NCBI GenBank assembly: GCA_964250215.1
Contig: CAXUEX010000087.1
Span: forward strand, 1 to 11,719
DNA from: DAIDJM01 sp964250215
Lineage (GTDB): Bacteria > Pseudomonadota > Alphaproteobacteria > Acetobacterales > Acetobacteraceae
Length of the DNA stretch: 11,719 nucleotides
Reading direction: 5' to 3'
Part shown: piece after piece, positions 1 to 4,504 of the stretch
Layout: each line of letters begins with the position of its first letter
How positions within the stretch are numbered: position 1 is the first letter of the stretch
Position numbers and translations under genes: made by a program
Notes under the pieces: generated by a model
Databases searched by the model: none
Seen by the model: only the letters and a program-made list of their open reading frames with translations
Told to the model about the DNA's origin: nothing

Positions 1-40
1 GGTTGCGGACCCGGCTGTTGCCCTGGTCGGCGTAATTCAT
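1..40 (-). CDS. N-terminal fragment, possible TonB energy transducer
   Basis: Only the first 13 codons are in the window, reading MNYADQGNSRVRN leftward from an ATG at 40-38. A good Shine-Dalgarno (TAAGGA on the minus strand) lies about 9 bases upstream, which supports a real start. The MNYA-type opening followed by a short polar, basic stretch resembles the start of many TonB proteins, where the single N-terminal membrane helix comes next. That helix and the proline-rich and C-terminal domains would lie outside the window. If correct, the product would span the inner membrane and pass energy from ExbB-ExbD to outer-membrane receptors. The start is seen in the sequence; the TonB identity rests on 13 residues and is a weak inference. 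Confidence 0.42.
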   Translation of the reverse strand, partial: MNYADQGNSRVRN

Positions 41-254
41 GCCGTGCCGTCCTTACGAGTGGTGCGGCCTTGGGAGGCGCATGGCGGCGCGCGCGGACGG
101 CGGCTCCCGCCGCTTCGCTGCGCCAGCGTGGGCAGGCGGCGAAATTGCGGACGGCGCCGACACGCCATCCGCGGCGGCCCGCGACGATCTTCCCTTGGTA
201 TTCATTATGACGGCACCTATTCCACGCCGCGCGGTGACGTGCAAGCGCTCGTCT
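41..254. other. Intergenic region, no convincing gene
   Basis: This GC-rich spacer lies between the end of the small exported-protein gene and the start of the left-edge gene, both on the minus strand. It contains a short perfect hairpin, CGGCGG/CCGCCG with a 3-base loop (98-112), with no T-run on either side. The hairpin could be a Rho-independent-like stop or chance in GC-rich DNA. The only minus-strand start here that opens a short frame (ATG at 205-203, about 50 codons) has no ribosome-binding site and an Ala/Arg/Pro-rich product typical of non-coding GC-rich frames. The ribosome-binding site of the left-edge gene lies at the 41-60 end. Confidence 0.5.
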
Positions 255-632
255 TCAAGGTTTCGACGTGCCGCAGAGCAGCCCGATTTTGAAGCGCTCG
301 CCGCCGGTGGGGTCGTCGCGGGGCTCGTCGAGCATGGCGCCTTCGTGCACGCCATCGGGGAAGATGGTGACGAAGAATGCGCGGAAACCGCGATACTGGC
401 GCATGCCGTTCTGCAGATTGGCTTCGCCGCAATACACCGTTCCGCCGAAATAGGGGGCGACTTTGGTGAAGCGCCATTGTGTCGCTTCCGGATAGATCTC
501 GCTGGGACGGAAATACTCTTGGATGAGCGTGCGCACCTGGGGCGCGACAGTTGGCGGGGCGGCGGCCGCTTGGGCAGCGGCCGATGCGGCGAGCGCGACG
601 AGGCAGAGGCTGCGGCGGGCAAGGCGGTTCAT
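255..632 (-). CDS. Small exported protein of unknown function
   Basis: The 125-residue product opens with a typical Sec signal peptide: basic MNRLARR, a hydrophobic core to about residue 18, then an Ala-rich stretch with cleavage likely near residues 23-25. That leaves a mature protein of about 100 residues. The mature part has two cysteines, Cys68 (in VYCGEANLQN) and Cys120 (in LLCG), which could form a disulfide in the periplasm. The 'CGxxNxxN...YxGF..F' pattern at residues 68-86 resembles a motif recurring in short proteobacterial secreted proteins of unknown function. No catalytic signature is visible. The gene lies 49 bases downstream of the mgtC-like gene on the same strand, so co-transcription is possible. 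No clear Shine-Dalgarno precedes the ATG. The gene call is fairly firm because signal peptide and composition agree; the function is unknown. Confidence 0.72.
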   Translation of the reverse strand: MNRLARRSLCLVALAASAAAQAAAAPPTVAPQVRTLIQEYFRPSEIYPEATQWRFTKVAPYFGGTVYCGEANLQNGMRQYRGFRAFFVTIFPDGVHEGAMLDEPRDDPTGGERFKIGLLCGTSKP

Positions 633-681
633 GCGGTGTGTGGTATCGGCAGTGCGCGGCCGCGAGCAAGCGGGTTCGGCG

Positions 682-1170
682 CTAGCGCGGGCCGGGGGTT
701 TCGGGCGGGGCGCGGCTTTCGATCCAGGCCGAGAGCGGGCGCAGGGCGACGTGGGCGAAGAAGACGAGGAGGGTGAGGCAGGCGGCTTCGGGGTAGGCGT
801 GCAGTCCGCATGCGGTGCCGATTGCGGCGAGAGCCCAGAAGGTGGCGGCGGTGGCCAGGCCGCGCACCTGGCCGTCCTGGCGCAGGATCACGCCGGCGCC
901 GAGAAATCCGATGCCGCTGGCGATGGTGCCGAAGCCGGCGGCGGGGTTGGACTGGCCGAAGCGTAGCGCAAGCATGGCGAACACGCTCGCGGCGCCGCAG
1001 ACCAGCGCGCTGGAGCGCAGGCCTCCGGGGTGGCGTCGCCATTCGCGCTCGGCGCCAACGGCCGCACCCAGAAAGGATGCGAGCAGCACCGGGATCAGCG
1101 GCGGCAGCGCGCTGGCGAGGAATGGCGGCAGGTTGGGCAGTTTGGCGTGTCCCGGATAGAGTGTTCTCAT
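682..1170 (-). CDS. MgtC/SapB family inner-membrane protein
   Basis: From the ATG at 1170-1168 the product is 162 residues, the right size for a stand-alone MgtC N-terminal membrane domain without the C-terminal cytosolic domain of Salmonella MgtC. The family hallmarks appear in order: a first helix followed by GAAVGAERE, then GLRSSALVCGAAS, then SGIGFLGAGVIL, then GLATAATFWALAAIG, with four to five predicted membrane helices. In characterised members MgtC supports growth at low magnesium and virulence by modulating F-type ATP synthase; smaller relatives such as SapB are poorly understood. The open frame continues upstream over rnhB, but that extension is an antisense shadow. An ATG at 1185-1183 is the only nearby alternative start. 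Neither start has a clear Shine-Dalgarno. The start codon shares CATG with the divergent rnhB, so its promoter must lie inside rnhB. Family assignment is firm; physiological role is unknown here. Confidence 0.87.
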   Translation of the reverse strand: MRTLYPGHAKLPNLPPFLASALPPLIPVLLASFLGAAVGAEREWRRHPGGLRSSALVCGAASVFAMLALRFGQSNPAAGFGTIASGIGFLGAGVILRQDGQVRGLATAATFWALAAIGTACGLHAYPEAACLTLLVFFAHVALRPLSAWIESRAPPETPGPR

Positions 1171-1810
1171 GCCGAACTGGCGCATCGAGTCGCAACACCG
1201 TGGGCGGGTGGCGGGCGTGGACGAGGCCGGGCGCGGGCCGCTGGCGGGGCCGGTGGTGGCGGCAGCGGCGGGTTTCACGCGGCGGCCGGGTCGGGGGCTG
1301 GCGGCGCTGCTGGACGATTCCAAGAAGCTCAGCGCGGCGCAGCGGGAGGCGGCGTTCGCGGCCTTGCGCGCGTGCGCGTATGCGGAAGTGGCGGTGGGCG
1401 CGGCCTCGGTGGCGGAGATCGCACGGCTGAACATTCTGCACGCAAGCCTGCTGGCGATGACGCGCGCGGTGCGGCGGCTGCCGTCGGCACCGGATGTGGC
1501 GCTGGTGGATGGCAACGTGCGGCCGGTTCTGGATTGCGAGATTCGTTGCGTTGTGCGGGGCGATGCGCTTTGTCTATCGATTGCCGCGGCTTCGATCGTT
1601 GCGAAAGTGGTGCGCGATCGGGCGATGCGGCGGCTTGCTGTTCGGTTTCCGGAATATGGATGGGATGGCAATGCAGGCTATGCAACCGCTTTCCATCGAG
1701 CGGCGCTGCGGCAGTTCGGGGCAACGCCGCACCATCGCGCGGGATTTCGCAGTGTGGCCGACCTGGAAGACCTGTTCGTGACGGTTCCGTGCTGCCCTGA
1801 AACGGTGTAG
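1169..1810 (+). CDS. rnhB: Ribonuclease HII
   Basis: The 213-residue product is a full-length RNase HII, which cleaves the RNA strand of RNA-DNA hybrids and starts removal of single ribonucleotides misincorporated in DNA. The family core is intact: VAGVDEAGRGPLAGPVV near the N-terminus with Asp18 and Glu19, DDSKKLS at 49-55, VDGN with Asp114, RGD with Asp132, and the AAASIVAKVVRD helix at 139-150. Asp18, Glu19, Asp114 and Asp132 match the two-metal DEDD set by motif and spacing. The start MPNWRIES fits the usual 'MPDxxxE' opening in alphaproteobacteria, so ATG 1169 is well supported despite a weak ribosome-binding site. It heads a plus-strand run with a DUF2252 gene 36 bases downstream. A short hairpin (CCACG/CGTGG, 1815-1827) directly follows the stop but has no T-run. 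Confidence 0.96.
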   Translation: MPNWRIESQHRGRVAGVDEAGRGPLAGPVVAAAAGFTRRPGRGLAALLDDSKKLSAAQREAAFAALRACAYAEVAVGAASVAEIARLNILHASLLAMTRAVRRLPSAPDVALVDGNVRPVLDCEIRCVVRGDALCLSIAAASIVAKVVRDRAMRRLAVRFPEYGWDGNAGYATAFHRAALRQFGATPHHRAGFRSVADLEDLFVTVPCCPETV

Positions 1811-1833
1811 GATGCCACGCTGCGTGGAACGCC

Positions 1834-1843
1834 GGGGGGGGGG
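1834..1843 (+). repeat. G10 homopolymer tract before a start codon
   Basis: Ten consecutive G residues lie 3 bases upstream of the annotated ATG of the DUF2252 gene, between it and rnhB. The run ends in GGGAGC-ATG, so it overlaps the place where a Shine-Dalgarno would be, although GGAG to ATG is only 1 base, which is too close for an ideal site. Long G-runs slip in replication and are also a frequent sequencing-error site. A length change here would alter ribosome-binding spacing and not the reading frame. Confidence 0.85.
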
Positions 1844-1846
1844 AGC

Positions 1847-3109
1847 ATGGGCCGTTCGTCGCGGCCGCGGGTGGAATGGTCGGCACCGGCAGATCGCGAA
1901 GATCCGGTGGCGATCCTGGCCAAACAGGGGCGGCACCGAATCGCGGAGATATTGCCGCTTCGATACGAACGTATGCGGGCCAGCCCGTTCGCGTTCCTTC
2001 GCGGCGCCGCGGCCGTAATGGCGGCCGATCTTGGGTGCGCGCCGCATAGCGGCGTGGTGGCGCAGCTTTGCGGCGACGCGCATCTGCAGAATTTCGGCAG
2101 TTTCGCATCGCCCGATGGGCTGGCGGTGTTCGACGTGAACGATTTCGACGAGACGCTGCCGGGGCCATTCGAGTGGGACGTGAAGCGCCTGGCCGCGAGC
2201 CTGGCGGTGTGCGGCAAGGGCGAGGGGCTCGGCCGCGCCGAATGCCGGGGGCTCGCGGCGCGGGCGGCGCGGCATTACCGGCGGCATGTGCGCGCCTTGA
2301 GCGGGCTTTCGCCGTTAGATGTGTGGCACAGCCGGATCGATCTGGACGCTGCGATCGGAGCTGCCCCGGCGAAGCTGCGCCGCAAGCTGGCCCGGCGGCG
2401 GCGGGACGCGGCGGCCGCGCACGATGCGCAGTATGGCGTGGTGGAAGCCGGGCCGGCGCCGCTCCTGCGCGATCACGGTTTCACGCGGCACGTGGACGCT
2501 TACGAAGCGCTCATGCGCGCCGCGTTCACGGCCTATCCCGCAAGCCAGCCGGCGCATGTGCAGAGGCTGCTGGCCCATTACCGGCTGGCGGATGTGGCGT
2601 TCAAGGTGGTGGGAGTGGGCTCGGTGGGCACGTTCTGCGCGCTGGGGCTGTTCGTGGCGGAACGCGGCGCCCCGCTGCTGCTGCAATTGAAGGAGGCGCA
2701 GCCATCGGTGCTGGCACCGTTTGCGCCGGCCGTCGCTGAGTGGACGAACCAGGGCGAGCGTGCGGTGTTCGGCCAGCGCATGATGCAGGCGACGCCGGAT
2801 CTGTTCCTGGGCTGGGCCCCCCTGCCGGTAGAGGGGCGCTGCTTCTATGTGCGCAGCCTGAAAGACGGGCGGATGGCGGCGCCGGGCGAGACGCTGGAGG
2901 CGGATGCACTGCCGTTCGCGGCTGGGCTGTGCGGCCGCACGCTGGCACGGGCGCACGCGCGCAGCGGCGATCCCGCGGCGATTGCCGGAGCGATGGGCGA
3001 GGGCAGCGCGTTCGACGACGCGATTGCCGATTTCGCGATGGGGTATGCAGCGCAGACGGCAACCGATCACGCGCAATTCTGCGAGGCGCTGGATCAGGGA
3101 CGGCTTTGA
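1847..3109 (+). CDS. DUF2252 family protein, kinase-like fold
   Basis: The 420-residue product matches the DUF2252 (PF10009) pattern along its length: RDP-type start then LPLRYERMRASPFAFLRGAA (about 36-55), CGDAHLQNFG (75-84), FDVNDFDETLPGPFEWD (95 on), a KRLAAS helix, VVGVGSVGT in the middle third, then LLLQLKEAQPS, QRMMQATPDLFLGW and FYVRSLKDGRM. The GDAH and NDFD elements resemble the catalytic-loop and metal-binding motifs of aminoglycoside phosphotransferase-like kinases, so a phosphotransferase fold is commonly suspected, but I know of no established substrate. No signal peptide or membrane helix is visible, so it should be cytosolic. The start is uncertain: ATG 1847 has a G-run almost touching it, and a GTG at 1871 is an in-frame alternative. 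The stop overlaps the pncC start (TGATG), implying translational coupling. Family assignment is firm; biochemical function is unknown. Confidence 0.93.
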   Translation: MGRSSRPRVEWSAPADREDPVAILAKQGRHRIAEILPLRYERMRASPFAFLRGAAAVMAADLGCAPHSGVVAQLCGDAHLQNFGSFASPDGLAVFDVNDFDETLPGPFEWDVKRLAASLAVCGKGEGLGRAECRGLAARAARHYRRHVRALSGLSPLDVWHSRIDLDAAIGAAPAKLRRKLARRRRDAAAAHDAQYGVVEAGPAPLLRDHGFTRHVDAYEALMRAAFTAYPASQPAHVQRLLAHYRLADVAFKVVGVGSVGTFCALGLFVAERGAPLLLQLKEAQPSVLAPFAPAVAEWTNQGERAVFGQRMMQATPDLFLGWAPLPVEGRCFYVRSLKDGRMAAPGETLEADALPFAAGLCGRTLARAHARSGDPAAIAGAMGEGSAFDDAIADFAMGYAAQTATDHAQFCEALDQGRL

Positions 3110-3630
3110 TGCTGCCGGATGCCGCGCTGGTGCAGGCGGCGGCGGTGCTAGATGCGGCCCGGCTGCGAGGCTTGCGGATCGCCACGGCCGAAAGCTGCAC
3201 AGGCGGATTGATTGCCGCGGCGCTGACCCATGCAGCCGGCGCCTCCGATGTGTTCGAGCGCGGCTTTGTTACGTATTCGAACGAAGCAAAAACCGCGCTG
3301 CTGGGCGTGCCGCCGGCGCTGATCGCAACAGAGGGTGCGGTGAGCGAGGCGGTTGCGCAAGCCATGGCGGCGGGCGCGCTGGCGGCCTCGGCGGCGGATC
3401 TCGCGGTTTCCATCACCGGCATTGCCGGGCCGAGCGGCAGCAGCGCGGCTAAGCCGGTGGGGCTGGTATGGTTCGGAATGGCGTGGCGCGGCGGTGCACT
3501 GCGCACGTCGCGAGAGGTCTTCTCGGGCGACCGGACAGCGGTGCGCGCGGCCGCGGTCGGGCGTGGGTTGGTGTTGCTCGCGATTTCGTTATCAGGCGGG
3601 CCGCAGCAATCGGCGGGGCTGCGTCATTGA
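3109..3630 (+). CDS. pncC: CinA C-terminal domain protein, nicotinamide-nucleotide amidohydrolase
   Basis: The 173-residue product is the stand-alone CinA C-terminal (PncC/YgaD-type) domain. In characterised members it deamidates nicotinamide mononucleotide to nicotinic acid mononucleotide, returning NMN released by NAD-dependent DNA ligase to NAD synthesis in the cytosol. The conserved blocks are present: ATAESCTGG (Ser29), FVTYSNEAKTALLGV (Tyr56, Lys61), and SITGIAGPSG followed by KPVGLVW. The usual GPGG glycine patch reads GPSGSS here, a mild departure. The N-terminal MoCF-like domain of long CinA proteins is absent, as expected for the short class. The ATG overlaps the preceding stop by one base (TGATG); a longer upstream frame is a shadow of the DUF2252 gene. 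It is followed after 21 bases by the ecfG-like gene, so readthrough into the stress-response genes is likely unless a promoter lies inside pncC. Confidence 0.93.
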   Translation: MLPDAALVQAAAVLDAARLRGLRIATAESCTGGLIAAALTHAAGASDVFERGFVTYSNEAKTALLGVPPALIATEGAVSEAVAQAMAAGALAASAADLAVSITGIAGPSGSSAAKPVGLVWFGMAWRGGALRTSREVFSGDRTAVRAAAVGRGLVLLAISLSGGPQQSAGLRH

Positions 3631-3651
3631 TTTGGGCAGAAGGAGACCCGC

Positions 3652-4257
3652 ATGACCCCCTGCTCCACCGACACCGCTACCGCCGACTTCCACGACCATA
3701 TCGTGGCCATCCTGCCCAAGTTGCGGGTGCAGGCCCTGGCGCTGACCCGTAACCGGGCGGCGGCCGACGATCTTGTGCAGGATGCGGTGTGCAACGCGCT
3801 ATCGGCGCAGAACAGTTTCATTCCAGGCACGAACTTCACGGCATGGATGCATCGGATCGTTCGCAACCGCTTCATCAGCAACCTGCGCAAGCGCCGGGAC
3901 ACGACCGACATCGAGGACGTGCCGGCTTCGGTGTTCGCGACCAATGCGCCGCACGAGGACCGGCTGGCACTGAAGGAACTGGCCCGGGCGATGACTCGGC
4001 TGCCGGAAGACCAGCGGGAGGCGCTGGTTTTGGTGGTAGTGCATGGCATGAGCTACGAGGCGCTGGCGGAATCGAGCGGCTGCGCCGTGGGGACAGCAAA
4101 AAGCCGGGTGTTCCGGGCGCGGCGTCAGTTGGAATCCTGGCTGATGGGAGAGGCGCCCGGCGTTGCGCGCGGAACCGGCAGGGCGGCGGCGTCGTTGCTA
4201 GCCCGGCGGATGGCCGAAGGCGGCGTGGACGAGAACGCCGACGGGCTGGCGTTGTAA
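3652..4257 (+). CDS. ecfG: ECF sigma factor of the general stress response, EcfG type
   Basis: The 201-residue protein has an ECF sigma layout. Region 2 (about 20-85) includes LVQDAVCNALS and the EcfG-like PGTNFTAWMHRIVRNRF segment. A short linker leads to region 4 (about 105-165), with LPEDQREALVLVVVHGMSYEALAE and the helix-turn-helix GCAVGTAKSRVFRARRQL. No receiver domain is present, so it is the sigma factor and not PhyR. In alphaproteobacteria EcfG directs RNA polymerase to GGAAC-N16/17-CGTT promoters and is held inactive by NepR until phosphorylated PhyR releases it. A strong Shine-Dalgarno AAGGAG (3640-3645) sits 6 bases before the ATG. About 35 C-terminal residues after region 4 (GEAPGVARG to the end) look non-conserved and low in complexity. 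Assignment to the EcfG group rests on the nepR and HisKA_2 kinase neighbours together with the region 2 motif. Odd point: ecfG precedes nepR, the reverse of the common nepR-ecfG order. Confidence 0.92.
   Translation: MTPCSTDTATADFHDHIVAILPKLRVQALALTRNRAAADDLVQDAVCNALSAQNSFIPGTNFTAWMHRIVRNRFISNLRKRRDTTDIEDVPASVFATNAPHEDRLALKELARAMTRLPEDQREALVLVVVHGMSYEALAESSGCAVGTAKSRVFRARRQLESWLMGEAPGVARGTGRAAASLLARRMAEGGVDENADGLAL
4171..4196 (+). promoter_or_regulatory. Candidate EcfG-dependent promoter inside ecfG, upstream of nepR
   Basis: GGAAC (4171-4175) and CGTT (4193-4196) are separated by exactly 17 bases, matching the published alphaproteobacterial EcfG consensus (GGAAC, 16-17 bases, CGTT). The match lies in the last 90 bases of the sigma gene and points at nepR, 132 bases downstream. 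I found no other GGAAC with a correctly spaced CGTT in a read-through of both strands of this window. A transcript from here would carry nepR and the kinase but not ecfG, giving negative feedback. A nine-base match can occur by chance in GC-rich coding DNA, so this remains a candidate. Confidence 0.5.
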
Positions 4258-4262
4258 CGTTT

Positions 4263-4316
4263 CGCACCTTAAACGGGGTGTTGGCGGGAGGGAAGATTGC
4301 TCCCTCCAGGGGTGCG
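4263..4316 (+). promoter_or_regulatory. Nested stem-loop between ecfG and nepR
   Basis: An inner perfect 7-bp stem, GGAGGGA (4287-4293) with TCCCTCC (4301-4307), closes a 7-base loop. An outer 6-bp stem pairs CGCACC (4263-4268) with GGTGCG (4311-4316). No T-run follows, so it is not a standard intrinsic terminator. It begins 5 bases after the ecfG stop and ends 11 bases before the nepR ATG. It could be an attenuator, an RNA-processing site that sets the ecfG:nepR ratio, or a control on nepR translation. The pairings are seen in the sequence; the role is inference. Confidence 0.5.
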
Positions 4317-4327
4317 GTCGCGGCGGG

Positions 4328-4504
4328 ATGAGCAAAGGAAAGCAGGTGTCGATGCCGGGCAAGGCGGCCGCCCGGCCGCCAAAGGTTGAACGCGCGTTCG
4401 ACCAGTGGCTCGATCGCGGCCTGCATGAGCTGTACGACGAGGTGGTGCGGGAGCCGATCCCGTCCGAGTTGCTGCGGCTGATCGAGGAGGACCGGAAGAA
4501 GTGA
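4328..4504 (+). CDS. nepR: NepR anti-sigma factor of the general stress response
   Basis: This 58-residue gene encodes the small anti-sigma factor that sequesters EcfG in the cytosol and is in turn captured by phosphorylated PhyR. The diagnostic NepR core is clear: FDQWLDRGLHELYDEVVREP (24-43) followed by IPSELLRLIEE, matching the family pattern 'L..LYD.VV.EPIP..ll.Ll'. The N-terminus is short, basic and probably disordered, as in other NepR proteins. ATG 4328 has only a weak GGCGGG ahead of it. An in-frame ATG at 4352 (Met9), with AAAGGAAA upstream, would give 50 residues and keeps the whole conserved core, so the start is open. Its stop overlaps the kinase start by 4 bases (GTGA), which couples their translation. 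It lies 70 bases after ecfG with a stem-loop between, and a candidate EcfG promoter lies upstream within ecfG. Confidence 0.93.
   Translation: MSKGKQVSMPGKAAARPPKVERAFDQWLDRGLHELYDEVVREPIPSELLRLIEEDRKK

Noticed and set aside
53..205. 50-codon minus-strand frame left of the small exported-protein gene
   Set aside because: No ribosome-binding site, Ala/Arg/Pro-rich composition, and no family features.
682..1671. Long minus-strand frame of 329 codons covering the mgtC-like gene and antisense of rnhB
   Set aside because: Only the part from 1170 leftward shows MgtC family features; the upstream half is Ser/Arg/Ala-rich and lies opposite the well-supported rnhB gene.
1815..1827. CCACG/CGTGG hairpin after rnhB as a terminator
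   Set aside because: The stem is only 5 bp with a 3-base loop and no T-run, and the next gene starts 36 bases after the rnhB stop.
2740..3108. N-terminal extension of the pncC frame back to 2740
   Set aside because: This stretch is out of frame within the DUF2252 gene and has low-complexity Gly/Arg/Ala content; the CinA domain starts right after ATG 3109 and is already full length.
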